A stretch of 64,000 nucleotides of DNA from Peribacillus simplex. GTDB lineage: Bacteria; Bacillota; Bacilli; Bacillales; DSM-1321. The stretch covers positions 2,012,001 to 2,076,000 of the forward strand of contig NZ_CP126106.1 in assembly GCF_030123325.1 (NCBI RefSeq), in the 5' to 3' direction. Both the position numbers and the translations under genes were made by a program. Of the stretch, positions 26,820-35,505 are shown one piece after another; position 1 is the stretch's first letter; each line of letters opens with the position of its first letter. The notes below the pieces were generated by a model. That model was not told the DNA's origin, ran no database searches, and saw only the letters and a program-made list of their open reading frames with translations.

Positions 26820-27584
26820 ATGAAAATATCAGACGTTGGATTTAAAGGTCAAGTTTTTGGATTTATAAAGTTCACACCTTTTGTGGAAAGTTTCTTGTCC
26901 GGAGATTTATATATGAATAATTTCAAAAAGTATATTGATATGGAAAGTGCTTCAGGGGAAAAAGGTGTAGGGGACAAATTTGAAGCGGCACATGTTTTTA
27001 CGGAATTAACAATGAATTTCTTTACTCAAGATACCCATGAATTAATCATGTCGGGGCGAACTAAAAAAATGAATTTCAGAAAAAATATAAATGAAAAAAG
27101 ACCATTATATTGTATGTTTGCAATTGTCGGCGATATGTTAAAAGTGGTTAAGGAAGATGAAAAGTATTTCTATACCAAATTTGATTTACCTAATGAACAA
27201 ATCGATAAAATGATCAGGGAGTTCGGAGATAGCTTGATTTTTGTTACTCCATCGCAATTTATTGACAGAATTACTAGAACGCTCAATGAAAAAGGTTATG
27301 CTTACAGAGGGGGCTTGGTAAAATATGATGATTATAACATCAATTCCTCCGCTAGGATGAGCTCTTATAAAAATCAAGGAACTGATATTTATTTTTGGAA
27401 AGATAAATATTTTGAAAATCAATATGAATATCGCATAGTCCTCACAGATCAAGAAGTTGATGAAGCTTTAATCGTGAACGTAGGTGATATTTCAGACATT
27501 AGTACTATATTTAATGCAAATGAATTTTTCAGTGATAAATTTGAAATAAGATTACGAAAGAAAAGAAATCCAAGCATCCATTAA
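26820..27584 (+). CDS. Uncharacterised accessory protein, 254 aa
   Basis: I do not recognise a named family. The protein is soluble and moderately basic. Near the N-terminus, SGDLYMNNFKKYIDMESASG then GVGDKFEA form a pattern (short strand, LYMNN, aromatic, GDKxE) that I associate with uncharacterised proteins of phage and genomic islands; the C-terminal half contains NQYEYRIVL. Start 26820 has AGGAGG at 11 bases; ATG 26811 is too close to it. Base composition is AT-rich, and the gene sits between an IS relic and decayed repeats, pointing to horizontal origin. A defence role is possible but unproven. Confidence 0.6.
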   Translation: MKISDVGFKGQVFGFIKFTPFVESFLSGDLYMNNFKKYIDMESASGEKGVGDKFEAAHVFTELTMNFFTQDTHELIMSGRTKKMNFRKNINEKRPLYCMFAIVGDMLKVVKEDEKYFYTKFDLPNEQIDKMIREFGDSLIFVTPSQFIDRITRTLNEKGYAYRGGLVKYDDYNINSSARMSSYKNQGTDIYFWKDKYFENQYEYRIVLTDQEVDEALIVNVGDISDISTIFNANEFFSDKFEIRLRKKRNPSIH

Positions 27585-27693
27585 ATTGGGTGTTTTTTAT
27601 TTGCAGGAGTGAAAAAGAGAAAATATTGAACTTTTTAAATAGAAGAGTTAAATTAACCGGGAATTCTAAGATTTAGCATCCACAAGGGGGTTA

Positions 27694-27837
27694 ATGACTC
27701 GTTTATATTCACTAGTATTGGTTTTGTCTGTTGGGTTTATAAATATGCCCGATCCAGAAGATAATTTGTTCAGCAAAAGAACCATTATCTACATATGTTT
27801 TTCCGCCTTATTCATAGTTTTTTATAAATATCAATAG
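27694..27837 (+). CDS. Small membrane protein, 47 aa
   Basis: Begins at ATG 27694 three bases after AAGGGGG. Two hydrophobic segments (LYSLVLVLSVGFI and TIIYICFSALFIVFY) flank a polar PDPEDNLFSKR turn, giving a hairpin membrane topology. I know no named family. The ribosome site and the clean two-helix pattern support it as real; the short length leaves doubt. Confidence 0.45.
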   Translation: MTRLYSLVLVLSVGFINMPDPEDNLFSKRTIIYICFSALFIVFYKYQ

Positions 27838-28291
27838 CAGATAGTGGTCAGTTTCAGAGAGGTTTTTTGTTGAATTTTGGACTCTATTGAATGGCGCTCT
27901 CTTAAAAGATCCATAAATGGTTTAAAGTCAAAACGCGGAAAACATACGTTAAGCAAATTTCGACAATGTAATTGCAATGGTGATTAGTGGTTATAAGCCA
28001 GTTAAGTTTTTATGCAATAAAAAGTCGATCATTTGATAAAAATGTTTTGATGTCTACTGCGGCTATTTGATCTGCTCTTATAGGGTCCGTATTTGGCTCA
28101 ACAGCAACCCTGTGACTAAGCCAATACGCAACGCGTTCTTCAAAGGAAATCCCCTTTTATTTGTAGGGAAAGTAATGATTTTATGCCGACTTATTTGCTT
28201 TAATTTTAAACAGCAAATAACTGGATATCTGATGTAAATTCGTGTAATCTACAAAAGGATGTTTTTTCCTAATCGTAAAGGGGGACCATAA
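27838..28291. other. Gap with decayed coding relic (left inverted partner)
   Basis: Around 27858-27935 lies a stretch related to the reverse complement of 30045-30125; both contain CTCTATTGAATGGCG and CTCTTAAAAGATCC and encode a similar peptide, SIEWRxLKRS. The two relics point toward each other and bracket the DHA2 exporter. The rest of the gap has the exporter's AAAGGGGGA ribosome site and no gene. Confidence 0.5.
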
Positions 28292-29704
28292 TTGAGTTCA
28301 ACAAATAGTAAACAGACAACAATTGTTGCCCTTTTGCTTGCGGGTACATTTATTGCGATCTTGAATCAAACATTAATGATTACCGCGATTCCTCCTGTAA
28401 TGGAGGAAATGAATATTACGGCAAATAGTGCACAGTGGCTAACAACCGTTTTTATGCTGGTCAATGGGATCATGATCCCTGTGAGCGCGTTTTTATTGGA
28501 GCGCTTTACCACCAGACAGCTTTTCCTTTCAGCCATGGGGATCTTTGCTATTGGTACATTGGTAGCGGGGCTAGCTCCTAATTTTGGAATGCTGCTGCTA
28601 GGAAGGATGATTCAGTCGAGCGGAGCCGGAATTATGCTCCCGTTAATGCAAACAGTCTTCCTAATGATTTTCCCTGTTCATAAACGGGGAGCAGCCATGG
28701 GACTGGTCGGTCTGGTCATTTCCTTCGCGCCGGCTATTGGGCCAGCTTTGTCGGGCTGGGTTACGGAGACCTACTCATGGAGGGTGTTATTCTTTATCAT
28801 TCTTCCAATTGCCATTATTGATATCATAGTTGCGTTCTTCGCTTTAAAAAATGTAACAGAAGTTACACGGCCAAAAGTGGATGTGCTTTCGATTGTTTTA
28901 TCTTCCGTAGGTTTCGGTGGATTATTGTATGGATTTACAGCTGCAGGTAATTATGGCTGGACAGACGAGAGTACCGTCATATCCCTAGGCATTGGCACAA
29001 TTTCACTTGTTTGGTTTATCAAAAGGCAATTGCGATTGAAGCATCCAATGCTGGAGTTCCGTGTGTTCACGTATTCATTATTCCCGATTGCCATTATTAT
29101 TGGAGCCATTACCTTTATGGGTCTGATAGGTGCCGAAACGCTCATCCCGCTATTTATGCAAAACATGCGAGGATTTACTGCGTTTGAAGCGGGATTGGCG
29201 ATACTCCCTGGAGCACTTATTACCGGATTAATGTCCCCGTTCATTGGACGTATTTTTGACCGGATTGGGGCCAGATGGCTGGTTATTGGCGGATTACTTC
29301 TCATAACCGCTTCCTCCTTCACTTTTATGGATGTTGGTCCTTCGACAAGTTTTACATTTATTATGGTCATGTACAGTATTCGGATGTTCGGGTTAGCCAT
29401 GGTTATGATGCCTGTTTCAACGGCCGCCTTAAACCAGCTTCCAAAACGGTTAATCGCCCATGGTGCAGCAATGGATAATACGATGAAAATGATTGCCGCA
29501 TCTGTAGGTACTGCAATACTTGTTACTGTAATGACATCAGCTACCGAAAATGCTCAGCAGCGTCCCGAGATAGTCCATCCTGATATGTATGGCGCGCAAA
29601 TCTCATTTATTGTCATCGCTGTACTTTCGTTAATCAGCTTCCTCATTTCTTTTAAAATAAAGGACCAAAAATCAGCACGAAAAGAGTTCGGAGAGAAGAA
29701 TTAA
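28292..29704 (+). CDS. DHA2-family multidrug MFS transporter (LmrB-like)
   Basis: A 470-residue proton-coupled exporter with 14 predicted helices. Motif C-like GAGIMLPLMQTVFLMIFP, the motif-A region LERFTTRQLFL and motif SFAPAIGPALSGWV fit the LmrB/MdtP group of Bacillus, which export lincomycin and other drugs. The start is a TTG (28292) seven bases after AAAGGGGGA; there is no in-frame ATG nearby. The gene ends at a clear terminator. Decayed inverted sequences flank it, so it may have moved as a unit. The substrate is not predictable. Confidence 0.87.
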   Translation: MSSTNSKQTTIVALLLAGTFIAILNQTLMITAIPPVMEEMNITANSAQWLTTVFMLVNGIMIPVSAFLLERFTTRQLFLSAMGIFAIGTLVAGLAPNFGMLLLGRMIQSSGAGIMLPLMQTVFLMIFPVHKRGAAMGLVGLVISFAPAIGPALSGWVTETYSWRVLFFIILPIAIIDIIVAFFALKNVTEVTRPKVDVLSIVLSSVGFGGLLYGFTAAGNYGWTDESTVISLGIGTISLVWFIKRQLRLKHPMLEFRVFTYSLFPIAIIIGAITFMGLIGAETLIPLFMQNMRGFTAFEAGLAILPGALITGLMSPFIGRIFDRIGARWLVIGGLLLITASSFTFMDVGPSTSFTFIMVMYSIRMFGLAMVMMPVSTAALNQLPKRLIAHGAAMDNTMKMIAASVGTAILVTVMTSATENAQQRPEIVHPDMYGAQISFIVIAVLSLISFLISFKIKDQKSARKEFGEKN

Positions 29705-29732
29705 AGATTTGAATGATTTTTTTAAAAGCTTG

Positions 29733-29775
29733 AAAAGAATCACAATATAGATTCATCTACTTGTGATTCTTTTTA
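29733..29775 (+). terminator. Terminator after DHA2 exporter
   Basis: AAAGAATCACAA / TTGTGATTCTTT stem with a loop of about 14 bases and a TTT tail. Confidence 0.8.
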
Positions 29776-29901
29776 AACTAAAAATCCTTTTTTTAGCCGC
29801 CAGGCTCCTCACTTTAATATGATTTTCCCGCAATTACCCGCTTATTCCCAGGGTTACATTTTGAATGTATGTTAACGGATAAATGAAGTAACTTAGGGAT
29901 A

Positions 29902-29950
29902 TAAAAGAGGGGGAACAAGTCATCCAGATGATTTGTTCCCCCTCTTTTAT
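29902..29950. terminator. Bidirectional long hairpin terminator
   Basis: Near-perfect 22-bp stem AAAAGAGGGGGAACAA...TGTTCCCCCTCTTTT with A and T runs on both sides. On the minus strand it would end the decayed gene lying at 30000-30250. Confidence 0.8.
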
Positions 29951-29989
29951 CATTTTCTTTATTTATTAAAAGAAGTAAACATACATGAA

Positions 29990-30250
29990 TTAAATGTAGG
30001 TGTAAAAATATCTTTTATTAAATCTGGACTATTTTTCAAATCCATATTCTTTAAACCATTTTCGAAACTGGATCTTTTAAGAGCGCGCCATTCAATAGAG
30101 TTCAAAACCAGCAAAGAACCCTCTGAATATGAAGACCTTCTCTATCTATATACTCCCCAAACCACAAATGAATCGCATGGCGTTCTTTTTCAAAAACTTT
30201 CTCCAAATATATCTCTGAAGTGGAAAGCTGCTCTCTTCATAATCTGATAG
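29990..30250 (-). pseudogene. Decayed coding sequence of unknown family
   Basis: The minus strand reads VFEKERHAIHLWFGEYIDRE then RVLCWF, and in a neighbouring frame LNSIEWRALKRSSFENGLK, followed by a bidirectional terminator. Frame changes and stops make it non-functional. The second block resembles the relic at 27858-27935. I cannot name the family. Confidence 0.4.
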
Positions 30251-30277
30251 ACATCCACTCCATTATAAAAATATCGT

Positions 30278-31225
30278 TTGATCGAATACCCACGTCTCCA
30301 ATATCGTGTGAAATTTGGCCAGGCGGAAGCAGTCTTGTATCATGAGGAATTGACGAATGGGAAGCATCGTGATGTTCCCATAAAATTAGTGGATAATCAA
30401 GAAGGATGGGAAGGGGATCGAAACTCTTATCTTCTTGCTACCACCCCATATATAGGGGAGACTATCCCGATGATTGAAAATAATGTTTTAAGTAAAACTC
30501 TTCTGCAAAACCGTTTTTATTTTGAAAACGCCCCTGCAATTTGTTGGTTTGATGGTAAAATTCCTGGAACTTTTATTTACATTGGGAACATTCAAGGGAC
30601 TAAAAAAATGAGACAAAGTAATTATGGTGGCACCTGGGATGAAACAACAGGTATGGAAGCCCTTTATGAGTGGCGTTGGATCAATGACAGAGATAACTTT
30701 GAGAAAGAAATACTAGAGGAGGAAGAGCGAAAGATCGAACAACTAATGGATAAACCGCAGAAACCAAGAAAGATGATGACAGATGAATCCTTTTGGTACA
30801 TAATTTCTCTTCTAGATTGGGAGTCAGTTAATGATGAGGATGAAGTTATAGAAGTGGCTGTTAGAGAGCTTGAGAAAATGGGAGTAAGGAATATTAAGCA
30901 GTTTGAAGAAGCGATGTCCTACAAACTTTATTTATTAGACACAAAGGAACACGCAAAAAACATAGGCGAATATTCATACAGTAAAAACAAGGATGATTAC
31001 TTCTCACCTGATGTGTTTTTATACCTTCGATGTGAAGTAATTGCTAAAGGAGAAGGCTTTTTCAATGCGGTTTTAGAATACCCTGTACTTATGCCTAAGG
31101 AGAATACATTCGAACCATTGCTTTCCATAGCAACTGAAGCATATGAAAGGCTTACAGGAAAAGAGTTTCAGTATATCACTGGATGTGATTATGAGACTTT
31201 CTCAAATGTTGTAGGTTGGAAATAA
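30278..31225 (+). CDS. DUF4240 domain protein, possibly 5' truncated
   Basis: 315 residues. The C-terminal 150 (from ESFWYIISLLDWE, through FEEAMSYKLYLLD to SPDVFLYLRCEVIAKGEGFF) match the DUF4240 pattern, a domain common among proteins near toxins and immunity genes. The N-terminal half (GNIQGTKKMRQSNYGGTW) is unknown to me. The only start is a TTG (30278) with no ribosome site, and an in-frame stop lies four codons earlier, so the true 5' end may be lost. It abuts a decayed gene on the other strand. Function unknown. Confidence 0.55.
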   Translation: MIEYPRLQYRVKFGQAEAVLYHEELTNGKHRDVPIKLVDNQEGWEGDRNSYLLATTPYIGETIPMIENNVLSKTLLQNRFYFENAPAICWFDGKIPGTFIYIGNIQGTKKMRQSNYGGTWDETTGMEALYEWRWINDRDNFEKEILEEEERKIEQLMDKPQKPRKMMTDESFWYIISLLDWESVNDEDEVIEVAVRELEKMGVRNIKQFEEAMSYKLYLLDTKEHAKNIGEYSYSKNKDDYFSPDVFLYLRCEVIAKGEGFFNAVLEYPVLMPKENTFEPLLSIATEAYERLTGKEFQYITGCDYETFSNVVGWK

Positions 31226-31403
31226 CTTTGCAATCTTCAACTCCCATGAAAATTAAAAAAGCTCAAAATCCAGAAAAAAACACAACAAAATAGACCCAGT
31301 AAAAACGCTTTTTAAAAAAAGGCTGAGCCTTATGAGTGATCTGATTGAGTTTGGTAAATCGTTAAACAAAAACCTCCAATCATTGCAAATTAAGTGAAGG
31401 CTA
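31226..31403. other. Intergenic, nothing recognised
   Basis: AT-rich DNA between the DUF4240 gene and the IS-B relic, with a short AAAAAGGCTGAGCC stretch but no clear hairpin. Confidence 0.3.
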
Positions 31404-31632
31404 GCGCGACGACCAAAAAAGGATTAATCTCCCATGAGTGCTACCCATTAAAGGCGCGACAGTCGGTGGTACACCGTGGTCGTCGGAGTCAGACTAACGG
31501 ATGGGCTCAAAGGCACCATAGTTCATCGACCTTCCTCTCCCAGCCGTAGAATCAGTATTGACCGTTCTGAACCATTTTCATTCTCTGTGGTGAAGCGCTG
31601 ATTTTTGCGCTTCATGGATGGCTAACGGGTGC
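31404..31632 (-). mobile_element. IS-B (IS110 family) left-end relic, copy 1
   Basis: About 230 bp similar (by eye about 85%) to 50475-50690. The best conserved part includes CACCGTGGTCGT, GGAGTCAGACTAACGGATGG, GGCACCATAGTTCATCGACC and TTCCTCTCCCAGCC. At the second copy this DNA leads on the minus strand into the first codons of an IS110-type transposase, so it is the non-coding left end, the place of the bridge RNA in IS110-group elements. Here no transposase codons remain. Confidence 0.65.
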
Positions 31633-31704
31633 TTTACTTCTATATGAGGCTGGACACAGATCCATTTTCTATGCAACTATCGGGGCAGTTTAGTGGAATA
31701 AAGA

Positions 31705-31750
31705 AAAAGGCCCAATTTCTCAATTTTAATGCTGAGAAATTGGGCTTTTT
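31705..31750 (+). terminator. Strong terminator-like hairpin
   Basis: AAAAAGGCCCAATTTCTCA / TGAGAAATTGGGCTTTTT with a ten-base loop. It follows an AACTATCGGGGCAG dispersed motif (31673-31687) and has no gene in front. Confidence 0.75.
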
Positions 31751-31810
31751 AATATCGAAATTTCCTTAACGTTGTAAATCTGCATTTTCCTAACGCTACC
31801 CCTTATAGAA

Positions 31811-31870
31811 CTAACAGGTGCCGTTCGATTAAAAGGTCAACCAGTAAAAAAACTGGTTGACCTTTTTTAA
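31811..31870. repeat. CTAACAGGTG motif plus terminator hairpin of brnQ
   Basis: CTAACAGGTGCCGTTCG is followed by a 15-bp stem AAAGGTCAACCAGT / ACTGGTTGACCTTT with flanking A and T runs. It ends brnQ on the minus strand. The same motif plus a similar ACTGGTTGACC hairpin lies directly upstream of both IS-A copies (34409-34462 and 50680-50734). Confidence 0.7.
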
Positions 31871-33231
31871 GAAATTTTTTTTCTTTTTACTTTTCTAGTT
31901 GGATGATTAAGACCGAATTTCACTCGTATTATGCTACTGCTAAACCCTATAAATCCTCCAACAATTGCTGGAATAATCCACCCTAGTCCGACATCGTACA
32001 GAGGAAGAATTTCATTAAAAAAATTATTAATGGATGAAAAGCGTATACCAGCTCGATTTAATCCGTCAAATAAACTAATGATAAATGTTAAAAGTAAGCT
32101 TCCTTGATACACTTCAGCTTTCCCTTTAAATAAAGAATGAAAGAATGTCAAGAAAATTAATACAATGGCTAATGGATAAATAGCTGTTAAGAGAGGAATA
32201 GAAACAGCAATTAACTGTGTTAGTCCAATATTGGCAACTATTGCACTAAAAATAGATAAACTAATAGCAATTGTTTTGTAAGGTACCTTTGGAAATAGTT
32301 TATGAAAGAATGAAGAACAAGATGTAACAAGTCCTACGCTTGTCGTTAAACAAGCTACTGTAATCATTAATCCTAATAATAGCCCACCATAAGCTCCAAA
32401 ATAATAATTCGAGACTTTTGCTAAGATAGTCCCTCCATTTTCTAGGTACCCAAGTTTTTCTACACTTGAAGCACCCATATAAGAAAGAGCTGAATACATG
32501 GTTGCCAGGATAAAGGCAGCAATTCCAGTTGCTTTTCCACAAACAACCATAATTTGTTTTTTTGTTTTAGCACCTTTTTCTTTTATGGCATTAATGATGA
32601 TGATGCCAAAAACAAAAGATGCAAGCGTATCCATTGTTAAATAACCTTCTCTAAACCCATTAAAAAATGGTTGAACTGTATAATCCTTAACAGGTGCTTG
32701 AAAATCTCCGATTGGATGATTAAAAGCAACTACTACTAGGATTCCAATGAACGTTAACTTGATTGGCGTTAATATTTTCCCTACAATTCCGACAACTTTC
32801 GCGGGATTGATCGAAAAAAGGCACGTAATGCTAAAAAAGATGATGGTAAAAATAAGTAAAGGTAAAGGGCCTGAATTTTCGGACAAAAAAGGTTTTACAC
32901 CGATTTCAAAAGAAACGTTTCCTGATCTAGGCAAAGCAAATAAAGGACCAATGGCTAAATAAAGAACGATTGTGAATACAATACCAAATACAGGATGTAC
33001 CCGACTTGCTAACGACTGTAAATCATCTTTTCCCGAAAAACCAAGTGCTAACACACCAAGTAACGGTAAGCCAACTCCTGTTATTAAAAACCCTGCATTT
33101 GCTGACCAGATATTTATTCCTGCTGATTGACCAAGCTTTGGTGGAAAAATTAAATTTCCTGCCCCAAAAAATAGAGCAAATAACATTAAACCAATAACTA
33201 ATATAAATGAAAATGGTACTTTAGTAGCCAA
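31867..33231 (-). CDS. brnQ: Branched-chain amino acid transporter BrnQ
   Basis: Sodium- or proton-coupled carrier of Leu, Ile and Val. 454 residues with 12 helices; the start ILVIGLMLFALFFGAGNLIFP with PKLGQSAG, and TMDTLASFVFGIIIINAIK, are diagnostic for the LIVCS family. A CodY-box-like site lies 49 bases upstream of the start, and brnQ genes in Bacillus are known CodY targets, so repression in amino-acid-rich medium is expected. The gene is followed by a bidirectional hairpin. It looks intact. Confidence 0.93.
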   Translation of the reverse strand: MATKVPFSFILVIGLMLFALFFGAGNLIFPPKLGQSAGINIWSANAGFLITGVGLPLLGVLALGFSGKDDLQSLASRVHPVFGIVFTIVLYLAIGPLFALPRSGNVSFEIGVKPFLSENSGPLPLLIFTIIFFSITCLFSINPAKVVGIVGKILTPIKLTFIGILVVVAFNHPIGDFQAPVKDYTVQPFFNGFREGYLTMDTLASFVFGIIIINAIKEKGAKTKKQIMVVCGKATGIAAFILATMYSALSYMGASSVEKLGYLENGGTILAKVSNYYFGAYGGLLLGLMITVACLTTSVGLVTSCSSFFHKLFPKVPYKTIAISLSIFSAIVANIGLTQLIAVSIPLLTAIYPLAIVLIFLTFFHSLFKGKAEVYQGSLLLTFIISLFDGLNRAGIRFSSINNFFNEILPLYDVGLGWIIPAIVGGFIGFSSSIIRVKFGLNHPTRKVKRKKIS

Positions 33232-33279
33232 ATTAAAACCTCCATGAAAGAACTAAATTTTACTTTTTCAAAAAGAAAT

Positions 33280-33294
33280 AATTTTCAAAAAATT
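33280..33294 (-). promoter_or_regulatory. CodY box upstream of brnQ
   Basis: AATTTTCAAAAAATT matches the CodY consensus AATTTTCWGAAAATT at 14 of 15 positions and lies 49-63 bases before the brnQ start codon. Confidence 0.65.
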
Positions 33295-33694
33295 AATCAC
33301 AAACTAAATACATAAGATTGTATTGTATTATGACCTGATAAAATTAATTTCCATATAAATTTCAAGTCTTTCCTTTTGGGCGGCCTTATTTAATATGCAA
33401 TAACTAACAGGTGTCTTAGCCTAATTGGAACTGTCTTTAAGGCAGCTTTTTCTTGGCAGTTTAGTTCATGAAGGACAAATGAAAGTTTAGATCGAAATTT
33501 AAGTAAGAGATTTAATGAATTCTAAAAGTGGATTTGAGTCAATAATTTGGACACTAAAAATTTAAATCTTAGAGAGTTAGTTAGTTTTACAATTTGAACA
33601 AGTCTTATTAAGAGAATTGATTAATAAGGAACAAGAATTATTAGTTTGGGTTAAAAAAGAAGAGCAAAGAATTACAGTTTCAAGCTAATACTAA

Positions 33695-33841
33695 TTAGTT
33701 ACCCCTATCTTTTTGAAGGATAAGGGGTAGACCTCTTCTCTTCAATTCTTCTTCTAGAACGAGGATAAAATTTTTATTTAAGTCTAATTCAATTGCTTTA
33801 AGGTACGAGTCTATCAATAGTTGATCATTTAATTTTTTCAT
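33695..33841 (-). CDS. sda: Sporulation inhibitor Sda family
   Basis: 48-residue helical hairpin: MKKLNDQLLIDSYLKAIELD, then NFILVLEEELKRRGLP and ILQKDRGN. This follows the Sda pattern (MRKLSDELLIESYxKA... FIxLIExEIKRR), the checkpoint protein that binds sensor histidine kinases such as KinA and blocks sporulation when DNA replication is disturbed. The start ATG 33841 follows GAGGGAAG on the minus strand. The C-terminal six residues differ from B. subtilis Sda (which ends near SVSS). It sits apart from other sporulation genes, upstream of and in the same direction as brnQ. Confidence 0.8.
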   Translation of the reverse strand: MKKLNDQLLIDSYLKAIELDLNKNFILVLEEELKRRGLPLILQKDRGN

Positions 33842-34463
33842 ATCTTCCCTCTTCTATTTCTTTAAAACCACGTTTAAACATACAATAAAATGTATTTAAT
33901 ATTAAGTGATAAATAATAATATAATAACTCAAGAAAAATAAGATAAATTATAGTAATTAATAATTTACGAAGGTAGTCTCTAACTTAAAATATAGAGTAA
34001 ACTTTTTTGCAACAAATAGGGTTCATATTTATTCTATATTTCAATCTACATTAAACAACATAAACCTACATCATTAAACACAATATATTGAACTTTTCTA
34101 GTTTACATAATACTATTCATTACAAAACAGTTAAAAATCACCAATTATAATAATAATTTATTTTGATGTTTAATAGACGGTTCTGTAGATTTCAATTAAG
34201 TGGTTTATTTTTGAAGGTCGTAGCTTTCATTGTTGTAGCTTTTTCCTATTCAACTAAAGGGGATTTACTTTCAATAAGGGGTTGCTGCGGTAACCTTTTT
34301 TTACTGAATTAACGGGGCAGCATTCCTGTAATAAATGAAAATTAGTATTGAGCACATATCTCTTATTAAACAAAACCAGCTAAGTTTGTGATTTAATACA
34401 CTTAAACTAACAGGTGGGTTCGTATTATAAGGTTAGCCAGTTTTTACTGGTTGACCTTTTTTT
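33842..34463. other. AT-rich spacer with dispersed repeats
   Basis: No gene was seen. At 34282-34303 a hairpin GGTTGC-TGCG-GTAACC with seven T is followed by TTAACGGGGCAG (34311-34322), a member of the dispersed AACTAACGGGGCAG family. CTAACAGGTG at 34407-34416 with an ACTGGTTGACC hairpin leads into IS-A copy 1. Confidence 0.45.
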
Positions 34464-34480
34464 AATAGAATCTATTATAT

Positions 34481-34661
34481 CAGTAGCCAGGGTAGGACGT
34501 ACGGGTGCGTGGGACTTGATCCCGTGAACTAAACTGTCCGCCCCCTACTTGTAGAAACATGTTTGAGGCTGGTTGGGACGTAGATCTCGTATAACAAGCG
34601 TAGCTATAACACTACATGGAGGACTAGGGGTACTGGTTAGTAAGTAGAGGAGGGAAAAACA
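34481..34661 (+). ncRNA. Candidate bridge RNA of IS-A (copy 1)
   Basis: The 181 bases between the left end and the transposase ATG are almost unchanged between copies 1 and 2, including several hairpins (GGGACTTGATCCCG; ACTTGTAGAAACATGT). In IS110-group elements this left non-coding part encodes the guide (bridge or seek) RNA that pairs donor and target DNA. Length fits. Transcription is inferred from family knowledge. Confidence 0.5.
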
Positions 34662-35258
34662 ATGAATCCAGTTGTTGGTCTGGATGTGGCAAAGGGAGAG
34701 AGTCAAGTTCAGGCATGTTTAGATCAATCTATACCGTATGGAAAGAGCTTTTCAATGAAGCATATCAAAGAGGAACTAGATTGTTTTTTAGACTTTTTAA
34801 AAGAGATTGAAGAGGTGACAGGGCAGATGCCTATGGTCATTTTAGAATCTACAGGGCATTACCATACTCCTGTTATTCAATACTTGGAGGAACAAGGGGT
34901 TCTATATATCTTACTAAATCCGATTATTTCTTATCAGGCAAAGAAGACCAGTTTACGAAAGGTAAAAACAGACGCAATCGATGCGTATCAGTTGTGTGTG
35001 CTGTATTATAAAGGTGAACCTCATAAAATTAGAGGGATTCAGCTTTTAAACCTTCGGAATTTGTCCAGACAACAGGAAATCGTAACGAATATGTATGTGG
35101 AAGCTAAACTTCAGTTTCACACCATTTTAGATCAAGTGTATCCTGAATACCGGAAGGTTTTTGGGGATCTATATTCGAAGGTTTCTTTATTGATGTTAAA
35201 GAAATATCCTACTTCAGAGGCGGTATTTATAGCCGGAGAAAGTAACTTATACACCTAA
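34662..35258 (+). pseudogene. IS-A transposase, truncated
   Basis: 198 codons homologous to residues 1-197 of the 400-residue IS-A transposase. The DEDD nuclease part is whole (Asp8, Glu62, Asp104, Asp107), but the C-terminal catalytic-serine domain (Transposase_20) is gone, so it cannot act. A six-base in-frame deletion removes two residues near 117 (YYKGEPHK against YYKEDFEPHK). It ends AGESNLYT at the point where foreign DNA begins. Confidence 0.88.
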
Positions 35259-35411
35259 AAGATATTGTAAAAATCCAGTCTCTGCTTAACTCATTAGAAT
35301 TGAACAAAAAGCAGTTAGAAAAGGTAAACGAATTTCGTAAACAATGCAGGAATGACATAAAATCTAAGGTTTTGAAAAGAAGACAAGCTCATCTTATACA
35401 TAGAATTTAAT
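35259..35411 (+). pseudogene. Unidentified coding fragment after IS-A copy 1
   Basis: One frame reads IQSLLNSLELNKKQLEKVNE, FRKQCRNDIKSKVLKRRQAH and ends in TAATAA at 35409. It is charged and helical, has no start and is joined to the broken transposase. I do not recognise the family. It abuts the group II intron relic. Confidence 0.35.
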
Positions 35412-35427
35412 AAATTGGATTAGTTGG

Positions 35428-35505
35428 AACGCCGTATGCGGTGAAAGTCGCACCTACGGTGTGACAGGGGAAAAGGGAGCGATAATTTCAAACCCTTACC
35501 TATCT
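35428..35505 (+). ncRNA. Group II intron 3' end (domains V and VI), relic
   Basis: AACGCCGTATGCG-GTGAAAGT-CGCACCTACGGTGT has the form of group II intron domain V: CCGTA/TACGG lower stem, two-base bulge, TGCG/CGCA upper stem, GAAA-type loop, with a CGC catalytic triad. It is followed by AAGGG...CCCTTACCTATC, a domain VI-like stem ending near 35505. No reverse transcriptase gene or 5' domains are present, so only the tail remains. Confidence 0.65.

Larger units (their letters stand above)
34464..35258 (+). mobile_element. IS-A copy 1 (IS110 family), 3' truncated
   Basis: Left end and the first half of the transposase gene of the element that is complete at 50735-52170. The two share more than 95% identity through the non-coding left end and about 92-95% in the coding part by eye. 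The right half and right end are missing; after 35258 unrelated DNA begins. It has the same orientation as copy 2. Confidence 0.85.

Noticed and set aside
29933..30247. 104-codon plus-strand frame
   Set aside because: It starts inside a bidirectional terminator and is antisense to a better coding relic.
33232..33420. T-box leader for brnQ
   Set aside because: No T-box sequence, specifier stem or terminator/antiterminator pair; a CodY box explains control better.
33588..33689. Short frame reading QFEQVLLRELINKEQELLVW and ending in SS
   Set aside because: No start codon or ribosome site; overlaps nothing identifiable, so it is left as possible decayed coding DNA.
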